Source: Verrucomicrobiaceae bacterium | GTDB lineage: Bacteria; Verrucomicrobiota; Verrucomicrobiia; Verrucomicrobiales; Verrucomicrobiaceae | DNA: 64,000 nt | Assembly (NCBI GenBank): GCA_015075365.1 | Contig: JABTUN010000005.1 | Coordinates: 62,001-126,000, forward strand | Direction: 5' to 3' | In this document: positions 53,754 through 62,994 of the stretch, in pieces | Layout: every line of letters begins with the position of its first letter | Numbering within the stretch: the first letter of the stretch is position 1 | Translations under genes and position numbers: made by a program | The notes under the pieces: model-generated | Databases searched by the model: none | What the model was told of the DNA's origin: nothing | Seen by the model: only the letters and a program-made list of their open reading frames with translations

Positions 53754-54641
53754 TTACTTTTTCGTGCCGAGCGCCGCCACGATCGCGCGGACGTTGTGGG
53801 CGATCATCGTCTCAAAGGTGTGCGCATGCTTTGCGGTGCCGTCAGCCACGAGCGGATCACCCATCTTCACGCCGGTGCTGCGCACGATCTCGGCGAGCAC
53901 CTTCGGATTGGCCTGATCCTCGGGGAAGGCGGCCTTGATGCCATGCTCGCGGATGGTGGCGATGGACTCGGTGACGTGCTTCAGGCTCGAATCATCGCTG
54001 CGTGACACGCCGAGGATGGAGATGGGCTCGAAGCCGAACTCCTTGCAGAAGTAACCGAAGGCATTGTGGGCCGTGACGAGCTTGCGGTCGGCACGGTCGA
54101 TCTTGGCGATTTCGATCTTCGCCCAGGTTTTGAGCTCGCCGAAGCGCTTCGAGGCCGTTTTGGCATTCGCGGCGTAGGCGGCTTCATTCGCTGGATCAGC
54201 CTCGGCGAAGACATCCGCCACGATGCGGGCGGCACGCTGCATGTTTTCGGCGCTGTGCCACCAGTGCGGGTCAAACTCGCCGTGGTGGTGATCGTGCTCC
54301 TCCGAGTGGTCGTGGTCGCACACATAAGGAATGGAAGGCACTTTCTCGCCGACTTCGACCAGCTTCACGCCCGCGCCGAGGCTGTCGCGCAGCTTGTCGA
54401 GGTAGGTTTCGAGGCCCTTCCCGGAGGCGAGGATCAATTTCGACCCACGCATGGCCGCGATGTCCTTCGTGGCGGGCTCGAAGTGATGGACGTCACCGCC
54501 CGGCTTGAGGATTTCGATGACTTCCACGTTCGCGCCGCCGACCTGACGGGCCAGATCCGCCACGATGGGATGCAGCGTGGCCACCTTCATGGCCGCAAGG
54601 GCAGGGGAGGCGAGCAGGAAAAGGGCGAGGAGCGTTTTCAT
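53754..54641 (-). CDS. Zinc/manganese ABC transporter substrate-binding protein (ZnuA/TroA-like)
   Basis: Periplasmic metal-binding protein of 295 aa with a signal peptide (MKTLLALFLLASPALA). The cluster A-I fold is shown by LHPIVADLARQVGG and the first ligand in GGDVHHFEPATKD. A His/Asp-rich loop (CDHDHSEEHDHHHGEFDPHWWH), typical of zinc-binding ZnuA proteins, supplies further metal sites, with later ligands in AHNAFGYF and FPEDQANPK. It is the first gene of the transporter operon. The 87 bp upstream, up to the menD stop, contain no Zur or MntR box that I can identify. Confidence 0.93.
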   Translation of the reverse strand: MKTLLALFLLASPALAAMKVATLHPIVADLARQVGGANVEVIEILKPGGDVHHFEPATKDIAAMRGSKLILASGKGLETYLDKLRDSLGAGVKLVEVGEKVPSIPYVCDHDHSEEHDHHHGEFDPHWWHSAENMQRAARIVADVFAEADPANEAAYAANAKTASKRFGELKTWAKIEIAKIDRADRKLVTAHNAFGYFCKEFGFEPISILGVSRSDDSSLKHVTESIATIREHGIKAAFPEDQANPKVLAEIVRSTGVKMGDPLVADGTAKHAHTFETMIAHNVRAIVAALGTKK

Positions 54642-54728
54642 GCAAGTAAGTAGCGCTTAGGAACTCACTTCACAACGCCGATCTTGCCATTCGCTGACCG
54701 GCCCCTTCACCTGGACGGTCCCGCTGCC

Positions 54729-56216
54729 TTACGCCCAGCCCTGCCAGAAGGCCTCCGTCTGCGCGCTGTCCGGCCGGATTTCGATGACCATCGGGAGCTG
54801 TGGCAGATCGAGCAGGTCATCCGGCTGCTGCGCCAGCATGTAGTCCAGCCCCCACAGCTCCGCGAAGGGCCGGAAGGACAGGCTGTGCCGGTTTTCAATG
54901 ATGTGACGCGCGGGTTCCGGCAGGTCGCGCAGGGAGGCCACGCGGGAGAATATTTTCCCGCCGCCATTGTTGATCACGACGAAGCGGATGGCGCGCTGCG
55001 GGAGCTGGTGCAGGATCCACGGCGCGGCCAGGTCGTAGAGCGTGCTCAGATCACCCGCGATCAGCCAGGAGGACTCCTCGTGCGCGGCGGCGACGCCGAG
55101 GAAGGCGGAAAGCAGCCCGTCGATGCCGTTGGCACCGCGGTTGGCATAAAAGTGCGTCCCATCCGCCGGCATCCCGCCCGCCGCCAGGTTGAATTCCCGC
55201 ACCGGCAGGCTGTTCCCCAGGAAAACGCGTGCCTTGGGGGGCAGCGCGGCCGCCAGGTGCCGCATCCAGGCAGGTTCGGAGAGCGGGGTGGACTCAAAGT
55301 CCGGTGTCAGGCTTGCGCAATCCGCCCCAGCACCTCCACGGCCGGGACGCAGGCACGCCAGCGCCTCCAGGGGGCGCGTGATCACGTTTTCACGCCGGGC
55401 GAGGCCGGGAAAGGCGGCGCGGCACAGGTTCGTGACCTCCACCTCCGGCCGGTTCTCCAAGTCCCGCCAGAAGCGCCAGCTAGGCACCGCGCCGATGCGC
55501 AGCAGGCGCGCCGGATTCAGCCGGCGCAGCGCCTTTTCGCCGCCATGCACGAGCAGCGGCTCCAGCTCACGAAAGGCATGCAGATTCGCCGTGGCCTCTG
55601 CGACGATGGGCGCGCCCAGCGCGGCCAGCACCGGGGCAGCCTGCCTGGCCTCGTCAGGATGCAGCCCGGCGGCCAGCACCACATCAGGCGTGCATTCCAC
55701 AGGCCCGGGAACCTGCGGCTTGGCAGGCGCGGGTGGAAAGGCGGCAAAGTCGATGCCGGGCGCGGGCGTGAGAGGCTCGTCGAGGCACAGGTTGAGATGC
55801 ACCGGCATCGCGGTGCTGCCTGCATCCGGCCACGGGCGCGCATACACACCCAGGATGCCCTCCTGCTCGATGGCCTGCGGCGCGCCGCTGCCGCGGAAGC
55901 GCTCCGGGCGGTCGGCGGTGACGAGGATCAGCGGCAGCGCCTGGTAATAGGCCTCGATGGCCGCCGGCAGCAGCTCCGCCACCGCGGTGCCGCTGGTGGT
56001 CACCACGGCCACCGGGCGGCGGTCCGCCAGGATGCGGCCCAGGGCGAAAAAGGACGCGCTGCGCTCCTCAAAGAAGTTCCACAGCCGCACCCCGCGGCTG
56101 TCCGCCAGCGCCGCCACCAGCGGCGCGTTGCGCGCGCCGGCCGCCACGCACACCTCCCGCACGCCCAGGGAGGCCAGGCGTTCCAGGGTCTGCGTGATGA
56201 GCTGGTGCTGCGTCAT
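54729..56216 (-). CDS. menD: Menaquinone biosynthesis protein MenD (SEPHCHC synthase)
   Basis: Thiamine-diphosphate enzyme of 495 aa that joins 2-oxoglutarate to isochorismate in menaquinone synthesis. The N-terminal PYR domain has RNAPLVAAL, FFEERSASFFALG and VTTSGTAVAELLPAAIEAYYQ with LILVTADRP. The PP domain has ANRGANGIDGLLSAFLG and VVINNGGGKIFS, the metal/ThDP site. The ATG at 56216 overlaps the stop of the isochorismate synthase gene by 4 bp, so the pathway's first two enzymes are co-translated. A longer frame from 56273 would run into the upstream gene. It is somewhat shorter than typical MenD (about 550 aa). Confidence 0.95.
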   Translation of the reverse strand: MTQHQLITQTLERLASLGVREVCVAAGARNAPLVAALADSRGVRLWNFFEERSASFFALGRILADRRPVAVVTTSGTAVAELLPAAIEAYYQALPLILVTADRPERFRGSGAPQAIEQEGILGVYARPWPDAGSTAMPVHLNLCLDEPLTPAPGIDFAAFPPAPAKPQVPGPVECTPDVVLAAGLHPDEARQAAPVLAALGAPIVAEATANLHAFRELEPLLVHGGEKALRRLNPARLLRIGAVPSWRFWRDLENRPEVEVTNLCRAAFPGLARRENVITRPLEALACLRPGRGGAGADCASLTPDFESTPLSEPAWMRHLAAALPPKARVFLGNSLPVREFNLAAGGMPADGTHFYANRGANGIDGLLSAFLGVAAAHEESSWLIAGDLSTLYDLAAPWILHQLPQRAIRFVVINNGGGKIFSRVASLRDLPEPARHIIENRHSLSFRPFAELWGLDYMLAQQPDDLLDLPQLPMVIEIRPDSAQTEAFWQGWA

Positions 56217-57238
56217 GCTTGCAGGCCCAGCAGGCGCAGCACGGCCTCGCGCTTCAGGCGCAGCTCCCGCCATTCGTGGTCAAAGGCGCTGCCGCCCACG
56301 ATGCCGCAGCCGGAGGGCAGCCGCACCTGGCCGCCCTCGCAGGCGATGCCGCGGATGGCCACCACGAGATGCGTCGTGCCTGTGCCCGGCTCCACAAAGC
56401 CGAATGGCGCGCCGAAAAAGGACGGCACCTTCAGCTGGCGGCGGTAGTCCCGCAGGCGCTCCAGCGTGCTCTCATCGCGCGGCAGGCAGCCCACGGCCGG
56501 CGTGGGGTGCAGAAAGGGCACCAGTGCCGCCGGGTCCGTCGTTTGGGACAGCTTCACCGTGATGCGGCTCTGGAAATGCGTGAGGCCGGAGGTCTGGCAC
56601 AGGCTGCGCGGCTCCCGCCGCACGCTGCCGAGCTGCGCGAGGCGCTCCGTCAGGTAGCGCACCACGATCTCATGCTCGTCGATCTCCTTCACATCGTTTT
56701 GAAAGCTCTCCACGCTGCTCCCCGGCTTCGCCGTGCCGGCCAGCGCCATCGTCTCCAGTTCGTCCCCGCGCAGGCGGAAGAGCAGCTCCGGCGTGGCACC
56801 CAGGAAACCCGCCCCGTCCCGCAGGTGCGCGTAGGCCCACAGGTTCGACGGCGCGGCCAGGATGCGCTCGATCAGCTTCAGCGGGCTGCCGGAGGCCAGC
56901 GCGCCCACCTCCGTCAGCACGGGCACCATTTTCTCGATGCGGCGCGCCAGCACCTCCCGCCGGATGCGGCGGAAGGCCATCTTGAACCACTCCGTGGCCG
57001 GTTTGGCCCAGTTGATCACCGGGGGCTGCGCGCCGTTCACATGCAGCAGCGCGGCGTGGTTCTCCAGGGTCAGCGGGTGCAGCCGCGCGGGCGTCTTCCA
57101 CGGCTCCGGATCGGTCAGGTCAAAGTCATTGATGTAAAAGGCCCCGCCCGCGGCAGGGGCGGCGGCGGAGGACGTGAAAGGTCCCTCACCCAGCCATGCG
57201 CGGCCATCTGGAAGCCGGAACAGTGCGAAATCGGTCAT
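56213..57238 (-). CDS. menF: Isochorismate synthase MenF
   Basis: Chorismate-binding enzyme of 341 aa that turns chorismate into isochorismate for menaquinone. The conserved C-terminal portion has FLGATPELLFRLRG, ALAGTAKPG, KEIDEHEIVVRYL, HPTPAVGCLPRDE, and FGAPFGFVEPGTGTTHLVVAIRG with the GCGIVGGS end. It is shorter than the 430-aa MenF of enterobacteria because the N-terminal region is reduced. It is directly followed by menD. The start region faces trpA on the other strand, 170 bp away. Confidence 0.92.
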   Translation of the reverse strand: MTDFALFRLPDGRAWLGEGPFTSSAAAPAAGGAFYINDFDLTDPEPWKTPARLHPLTLENHAALLHVNGAQPPVINWAKPATEWFKMAFRRIRREVLARRIEKMVPVLTEVGALASGSPLKLIERILAAPSNLWAYAHLRDGAGFLGATPELLFRLRGDELETMALAGTAKPGSSVESFQNDVKEIDEHEIVVRYLTERLAQLGSVRREPRSLCQTSGLTHFQSRITVKLSQTTDPAALVPFLHPTPAVGCLPRDESTLERLRDYRRQLKVPSFFGAPFGFVEPGTGTTHLVVAIRGIACEGGQVRLPSGCGIVGGSAFDHEWRELRLKREAVLRLLGLQA

Positions 57239-57309
57239 GTTTGGGCATCATCGTGGCAAGCGGGGCACATGAAGCAAGTTTCGTGAGTTATTTGGCTTTC
57301 AGAACCACG

Positions 57310-57330
57310 CGCGGCCCGTGAAAGGCCGCG
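57310..57330. other. GC-rich hairpin between menF and trpA
   Basis: CGCGGCC (57310-57316) and GGCCGCG (57324-57330) form a 7-bp stem with loop CGTGAAA. No T run follows on either strand and no Trp-rich leader peptide is present, so it is neither a clear terminator nor an attenuator. Confidence 0.5.
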
Positions 57331-57408
57331 GGGGCAGGGCAGCGCGGCGCTCTCAGGGCCGGGAAGGCATTCGACAGCAGGATTTTCACATGCTAAACAG
57401 CCCGCCCC

Positions 57409-58221
57409 ATGCCCGCACCCGCCAACCGCATCGACGCCCGTTTTGCCGCCCTTCGTGACGCGAAGAAAAAGGCCTTCGTCGCCTACGTCTGCGCCGGTGA
57501 TCCCAGCCTCGATGCCACCATCGACATCGTCCTCGGCCTGGAGCGCGCCGGGGTGGACATCGTCGAGCTCGGCGTGCCCTTTTCCGATCCCCTGGCCGAT
57601 GGCGTGGTGAACCAGATGGCCGCCGACCGCGCTCTGAAGGCCGGCGCCACCACCCCTGGTGTGCTGGAGATGATCCGGAAGCTGCGCACGAAGAGCCAGA
57701 TCCCGCTCGTGCTCTTCACCTATCTGAATCCCATCTACACCTACGGCTACGACCGCTTCCACCACGACGCCGCTGCCGCCGGTGCGGATGGCGTGCTCGT
57801 TTTGGACCTGCCGCCGGACGAGGCCGCCGAAAACCCGGAGCTGAAGCCCGCGCCCGACCTCCGTCACATCCAGCTCATCGCCCCCACCAGCCCGCCGGCA
57901 CGCATCGCCAGCATTGCGAAAAGCGCCGAGGGCTTCGTCTATTACGTCAGCCGCCTCGGCGTCACCGGCGCGCAGGCGGAGATCGCCACCGGCATCGCCG
58001 AGCAGGTCGCCATCATCAAAGCAGCCACCCAGGTGCCCGTGTGCGTCGGTTTCGGCGTCTCGAACCCCGAACAGGCCGCCACCATCGCCAGCAAGGCGGA
58101 CGGCGTGGTCGTCGGCAGCGCCATCGTGAAGCTCATCGAGCAAAACGGCTCGTCGGCTGATTGCGCCGCGAAGGTCGAAGCCTTCGTGAAGCCGCTCGTC
58201 GATGCGGTGCATGCGCTGTAG
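57409..58221 (+). CDS. trpA: Tryptophan synthase alpha chain
   Basis: Cytosolic enzyme of 270 aa that splits indole-3-glycerol phosphate to indole and glyceraldehyde-3-phosphate, working in a complex with TrpB. The TIM-barrel motifs are complete: AYVCAGDPSLD, VDIVELGVPFSDPLADG (catalytic Glu and Asp), PLVLFTYLNPIYTYG, GFVYYVSRLGVTGA and the phosphate site VGFGVSNPEQ with VVGSAIVK. No other trp gene is in the window; trpA stands alone here, which implies a scattered pathway. Confidence 0.96.
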   Translation: MPAPANRIDARFAALRDAKKKAFVAYVCAGDPSLDATIDIVLGLERAGVDIVELGVPFSDPLADGVVNQMAADRALKAGATTPGVLEMIRKLRTKSQIPLVLFTYLNPIYTYGYDRFHHDAAAAGADGVLVLDLPPDEAAENPELKPAPDLRHIQLIAPTSPPARIASIAKSAEGFVYYVSRLGVTGAQAEIATGIAEQVAIIKAATQVPVCVGFGVSNPEQAATIASKADGVVVGSAIVKLIEQNGSSADCAAKVEAFVKPLVDAVHAL

Positions 58222-58766
58222 GTGCGAAGAGAAACTACCAGGCATTTGGACTCCGGACTCGCGGCGAGCGGGTGCGTCTCAGTCATTTGAGCGAGTTGAT
58301 CGCTTCGGATGTTCCGGGATGGGCCGCCCGGCAGCATGGCAGCCCCGCTCACGCTGCCGGACCGCAGCGCCATGATCGGGGCAGCCAGGTTTGAAAATGG
58401 GGGGGGCAGTTGCTCCGGGCCGTCTGAGCGTTCTTTGCGTTCTCTAGCGGCCAATCGAAACCCGAAACCTCTCACCTCCCACGTCTTACCTCTGACCGGT
58501 CTCGCCTCTCCTTTTAACCCGGATTCCGAAGTGAAGCGGCGTTTTTGAGGCTGTTTTCGGGTGGGGGAGCTGTTGGCGGTTCTGACATCTCACCACTGAC
58601 TTCTGACCGTCTATCTTTTCTCTTCGAGAGGAATGGAATCCTGCCCTCCGTTGGCTGCGATCTTGTTGCACCGCAACAAGGCTACGTTGGCTGCGCTCCT
58701 CTGCCTTTTTCCCTTTGGTCTCTCTTTCGGCCAAGCTGCCCGGAACCGCCGCGTTCGGTGGTCGTT
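58222..58766. other. Intergenic region with dispersed repeats and a hairpin
   Basis: No gene is visible in 545 bp. It contains loose copies of the CTCTGAC unit (58480-58500 and 58583-58612). It also has a perfect 8-bp hairpin (CTTGTTGC-ACC-GCAACAAG, 58662-58680) set between two copies of CGTTGGCTGCG (58649-58659 and 58685-58695), and a CTTTCGGCCAA-type tail also seen near 15.2 and 27.0 kb. The stretch looks like a degenerate dispersed intergenic element. Confidence 0.7.
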
Positions 58767-60350
58767 TCAGACGTTCTTTTTTGAGACGGCCTGGGAGGAG
58801 GGCGTGGCGCGGGCGTGCTGGGACTGGCGGGCGGAGCGGTCCAGGCTGCGGCGGGAGGCCGGGGAGCTGAGACCGCGGAGGTTCAGGGCGGCGCGGCCGG
58901 GGGCGCGGTGCCAGTCGTCCTCCAGCGTGGTGGCGGCGAGGTCGTGATCGAGGGCAAGTTCCGTCGTCAAGAACTCAAAGAGGGCCTGGGCGAGGACGTG
59001 GAGGGCGATCTGATGCGTGCGGCCCAGCCTGGCATGCAACCAGTCGCTCAAACGGAGGAAGCGGGCGAAAGGCGAGGTGTCATCCTGCCACAGCAGCCGC
59101 AGGGTGGTGGTGAAGTGGCCGCTGTTGGCCACGAGGTCCCAGTAGCGCGCGAAACGGCGCAGGCGCTGCATCTGCTCAAAGGGGATGTCCCGGGTGGAAA
59201 GGATCTCGTAGGGCGGATGCGGGGCGTAAATCATGCGATAGGCGTCGTCATGGCGGATGATGGGCGTGCCGCGCAGCCGCTTGAGGATGCCGATCTGGAT
59301 CTCCTGCGGTCCCAGGCGCACGAGGCGGTCAAAGCCACGTCCAAAGCTCTCGATGTCCTCGCCCGGCAGGCCGACGATGAGATCCGCGTGAATGTGAACG
59401 CCGGTCTCCTGGCGCAGGAAGCGGAAGTTGTCCTCCAGGCGGTCGAGATTCTGCCGGCGGCTGATGTTTTTCGAGGTGGTGTCATCGAAGGTCTGGATGC
59501 CGACCTCGAACTGCACCGCGCCGGGCGGGAACTGCCGGATGAGTCCGCGGAGTTGCTCTGGCAGACGGTCCGGGACCATTTCAAAGTGCAGGAACAGCCC
59601 CGCTCGCCAGCGGTCGAGGAAGAACTGCAAAATGGCCGTGCTGGTGGGCAGGTGCAGATTGAAGGTGCGGTCCACAAACTTGAACTGCGTGGCCCCGCGG
59701 TCCAGCAGCCGCTGCATGGACGCCAGAAACGGCTCCAGCGGAAAGGCGCGCACGGGGATGTCGAGCGATGACAGGCAGAACTCGCAGGTGAACGGGCAGC
59801 CGCGTGATGCCTCCACATAAATGACGCGGTGCCGCAGGTCCTCGTCCGTGTAGAGGTCGTAGGGCGAGGCGAGCTGCGCGAGCGGTGGGAGTCCGGCGGC
59901 GATGATGTGAGGCTGGCACTCCTGTCCGCCCTCCAGACCGCCGCAGACAGGCGTGTCTGCGTCACCCAACAAGCGCCGGCAGACTTCGGCGAACTTCACA
60001 TCCGCCTCGCCGGTGATGACGTGATCCGCCAGGGCGGTGATCGGCTGGCCGTCTGTCTCAAAGGAGACCTCCGGGCCGCCGAGGATGAGGGTGACATCCG
60101 GGCGCAGCTTTTTCAGCAGGGCCACGACCTCGGTGGTCTGCGTGACATTCCAGATATAGACACCGAAGCCGACGATGCGCGGCTGCTGCGCGAGAACGGC
60201 CTCCACGATCTCCAGCGGCTGCTGCTGGATGACGAATTCGAGCATGCCGGCGCGGTCACGCAGGTCTCCGAGATTCGCCAGGAGGCAGCGGAGGCCGAAG
60301 GATGCGTGGATGTATTTGGCGTTGAGCGTGGCGAGGACGATGTCCGGCAT
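58767..60350 (-). CDS. B12-binding-domain radical SAM protein (DUF4080 type)
   Basis: Radical SAM enzyme of 527 aa. The N-terminal cobalamin-binding-like domain (about 1-130) has VGFGVYIWNV and LILGGPEVSFE. The radical SAM core follows with the cluster motif C-x3-C-x2-C in ASRGCPFTCEFC, then FKFVDRTFNL, FEVGIQTFDD and ADLIVGLPGED. The C-terminal DUF4080 region includes RLRGTPI and PHPPYEIL. The substrate is unknown; the family is common in anaerobes and PVC bacteria. The start is taken at ATG 60350 (MPDIVLATLNAKY); an ATG seven codons earlier, at 60371, is also possible. The last 40 residues are Ser/Arg-rich and not conserved. Confidence 0.9.
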   Translation of the reverse strand: MPDIVLATLNAKYIHASFGLRCLLANLGDLRDRAGMLEFVIQQQPLEIVEAVLAQQPRIVGFGVYIWNVTQTTEVVALLKKLRPDVTLILGGPEVSFETDGQPITALADHVITGEADVKFAEVCRRLLGDADTPVCGGLEGGQECQPHIIAAGLPPLAQLASPYDLYTDEDLRHRVIYVEASRGCPFTCEFCLSSLDIPVRAFPLEPFLASMQRLLDRGATQFKFVDRTFNLHLPTSTAILQFFLDRWRAGLFLHFEMVPDRLPEQLRGLIRQFPPGAVQFEVGIQTFDDTTSKNISRRQNLDRLEDNFRFLRQETGVHIHADLIVGLPGEDIESFGRGFDRLVRLGPQEIQIGILKRLRGTPIIRHDDAYRMIYAPHPPYEILSTRDIPFEQMQRLRRFARYWDLVANSGHFTTTLRLLWQDDTSPFARFLRLSDWLHARLGRTHQIALHVLAQALFEFLTTELALDHDLAATTLEDDWHRAPGRAALNLRGLSSPASRRSLDRSARQSQHARATPSSQAVSKKNV

Positions 60351-60547
60351 GGGCGGGTCAGTGTAAGGCATCGGAAGGCGGGATGCCCGCCGAAAGCGGC
60401 CGGAGGGAGATTTTTTCTGCCGAATGGATGCCTGGCGTCACGTGGGGAGTCGTCGCGGCAAACGTGGGTTTGCCCGGGGGGGCAGGACTGCAGGCGGGGC
60501 GCAGAAAAAACATCGCCGTCCGGCCGTGGCGCGCTACTGCTGCGGTC

Positions 60548-62974
60548 ATGCGACAGCGTTGCTCAACCGTCCAGGCTCAATCACCTGCCGAAACCGGCTG
60601 CGACCGCCGGGTCTTCCGCGCGGCGGTGGAGGGGGCTTGGCGGCACGCCCTGACGGGGCTCTTTCTGGCGGTGCTGCCGGCCGGCGTGATGGCCGCGCCC
60701 CAACAGGCTCCCGATCATCCCCCGGAAGATGGACCGGCGGGGACCCGTCCGCCGCCGAAGGCCCTGCCTGTCGAGGAGGAGGAAGTGCCGGAGACTTCCG
60801 CGCGGGCGCCCTTGAAAACTCCCCTCACGACCTTTGGGGACCTGAGATGGGTGAACAGGCAAATCCAGCGCAACCTCCACGGTGCCGCGCAAACCGGTTT
60901 CAACCTGCCGCTGACGGACGTTCCGGGTCTGGGAGCGCGGGTGAGCGGGCGCTATGAACTGGAGCGGATCGGCGCGCTCTTCCGCCGTTCGGACCAGATC
61001 ACCTGGTCGCTCAGCTACGGCGCGGGATTCAACCCGGCAGGCATTGCCTTGGAAGCGGCGGGTGCCAGCGTTCCCCTTTCGGTGTCCGCCAATGTGTCGC
61101 GCACCCAGTCCTATATCTTCACACGGCAATCCCCGCGCTACTGGGAGATGGCGCTAGACGGTGTGTATCTTCCCACTTCCGTTCCAAGTTCAAGCGCCGA
61201 CCTGGACACGCTGGAGGTCGGCACCATGCTGAGCATCCCGGTGCAGACTTCCTTTGGGCCCGGCATCGGCATGGAAAAGGTGGTGCCGCTTTTTGGCAAG
61301 GCGCTGGGGGACCAGGCGATCGTGGCCCGGGCAGGGGCCGTGGGCAGCCTCCAGGTGAGCGGCTCCTTTGACGTGCATCTGTACCGGCGGAACGAGCGCT
61401 CGGTGGGGCTTATCATTCAATCGAGTTCCAGCGATGGTTACTCCAGCGGGATTGATGTGCGGGTCGGCACCCAATACCTGGACGAACTGGCCGACGGCCA
61501 ATACCGGATGGTAACGCGGCGGGTCGAGCGGAAGCTCAGCTTTGCCCCGCTGTCCGCGACCCTGGCCGCTGGCTCACGCAGCAGCGGGGTGACGCTGTAT
61601 CATGAGTTTGACATCACACGGCCGGAGCACCGGCATGCGTTTGACAGCATCTGGAGCCAGCTCTCCGGTGCCCTGCCGATGCTCAGCACCGCCCGCGACC
61701 TGCGCAATGTGCGGGACGCGGCATCACATCCATTCCAAGGAGGCGCGGGCGCCATGGGGGGGACGCATGCGGAGCGGGTGGCGTCCCTGACGGGCACACC
61801 GGAGACCCTGATGCGCGCGGTGACGCATGCGGGCAGCACCTTCAGCCGCAGCGTGGGCGCGCACCTGCCGCTGGCCGCCAAGGTGGACGCGCACATGCTC
61901 CGCCGCTTCATGAAGTACACCATTCACGATGGCAGCCAGCCGGCGCTCTTTGCCGCCCAAGCGGAGTCCCAGAGCGGACACGGCACCAAGTGGCTCATGG
62001 GGTTTGCCGGCGAGGGGGAGGTTCTGGAGCGCTCGCTGGTGCGGAGCGTGGCCTCCGACCCGGCCAGCACGACACGGGACGGGATCACGGAGATCGGGCG
62101 TGAGCATCAAATCTCCTTGAACAGCGTGGATGCCGGGGACGTGCGGCGCGTGCTGGCGGAATTCGCCATCAAACTCGGGCCGGTGATGTTCGACGCGGTC
62201 GCGCCGCAGATTCTCCATTCCTTGACCACCGCCGCGAAGCACGACGGCGTCGTCGCCCTGGAGCTGACCGCCGGGCTGACGGAGAAGGGGACCGCCGCAC
62301 TCCTGGATGAGTTGGGACGCCATCTGGATCTGGAGCCGAAGCAGGGCGAACTGATCCTCACCTCTCTGCTTCGCTCCCGATTCGACCAGTATCTGCGCGC
62401 TCTCGGCGAGATCCGGTTGCTGGACCCGGAGACGACCGCGCTGGGGGAGTTTCAGCACCAGGGAAGATCCCTCAAGCATGTGCTGCTGGGCACGGGTGAC
62501 CGGGAACAGGATTCCCTCCAAACTGCCGCGGCCTTTCTCACCTCCATGCTCCACGGTTGGGCGGAGGCATCCGAAGGCGTCCGGGAGGAGATGATGTGCG
62601 AGTTCGCGGCGCTGCTGGAGGCCGATCCGGTGCTGAAACAGGTGGGCGTGGGCTTTCTGGCGTTCGTCGCCACAGGTGACGGCGAGGACGAAGGCCGCTC
62701 AGACCTCTACCGCATCACCCTGCGAGACCGCACTCTCGAATCGGACAGCCAGATCGACCAGGGAGCGTATGATGTCGCGCTGCGCATCGACGATGCGTGG
62801 CAGCTCTCGCAGCGCGGTCACACGACCGCGTTCGACATTTTCCTCAACTGGGCACCGCGCGCGCAGCCGGTTCGGGAGGACACCAGCCCGACGTTTGAGG
62901 TCACACGCCCGGCGGGATCCGCGCCTGCCGCCGTGCCTGTGCCAGGTGCGATCCCGTTGCCGCCGCGGCCGTGA
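60548..62974 (+). CDS. Large secreted protein of unknown function
   Basis: Protein of about 808 aa. A long N-terminal region ends in a hydrophobic stretch (LTGLFLAVLPAGVMAA) that fits a signal peptide, followed by a Pro/Glu-rich linker. The body contains amphipathic strands (YELERIGALFRRSDQITWSL, SVPLSVSANVSRTQSYIF) that suggest a beta-sheet envelope domain, then a mostly helical C-terminal half. I find no family motif. The ATG at 60548 is chosen because it gives the shortest signal-bearing start; the frame is open from 60383, divergent from the radical SAM gene. It converges with the SGNH hydrolase gene, with 20 bp between stops. Confidence 0.65.
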   Translation: MRQRCSTVQAQSPAETGCDRRVFRAAVEGAWRHALTGLFLAVLPAGVMAAPQQAPDHPPEDGPAGTRPPPKALPVEEEEVPETSARAPLKTPLTTFGDLRWVNRQIQRNLHGAAQTGFNLPLTDVPGLGARVSGRYELERIGALFRRSDQITWSLSYGAGFNPAGIALEAAGASVPLSVSANVSRTQSYIFTRQSPRYWEMALDGVYLPTSVPSSSADLDTLEVGTMLSIPVQTSFGPGIGMEKVVPLFGKALGDQAIVARAGAVGSLQVSGSFDVHLYRRNERSVGLIIQSSSSDGYSSGIDVRVGTQYLDELADGQYRMVTRRVERKLSFAPLSATLAAGSRSSGVTLYHEFDITRPEHRHAFDSIWSQLSGALPMLSTARDLRNVRDAASHPFQGGAGAMGGTHAERVASLTGTPETLMRAVTHAGSTFSRSVGAHLPLAAKVDAHMLRRFMKYTIHDGSQPALFAAQAESQSGHGTKWLMGFAGEGEVLERSLVRSVASDPASTTRDGITEIGREHQISLNSVDAGDVRRVLAEFAIKLGPVMFDAVAPQILHSLTTAAKHDGVVALELTAGLTEKGTAALLDELGRHLDLEPKQGELILTSLLRSRFDQYLRALGEIRLLDPETTALGEFQHQGRSLKHVLLGTGDREQDSLQTAAAFLTSMLHGWAEASEGVREEMMCEFAALLEADPVLKQVGVGFLAFVATGDGEDEGRSDLYRITLRDRTLESDSQIDQGAYDVALRIDDAWQLSQRGHTTAFDIFLNWAPRAQPVREDTSPTFEVTRPAGSAPAAVPVPGAIPLPPRP

Positions 62975-62994
62975 GGCGGCGAGCCAGCCCCCCA

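Noticed and set aside
57239..57408. Attenuator or terminator before trpA
   Set aside because: The hairpin at 57310-57330 has no T run, and no leader peptide with Trp codons is visible.
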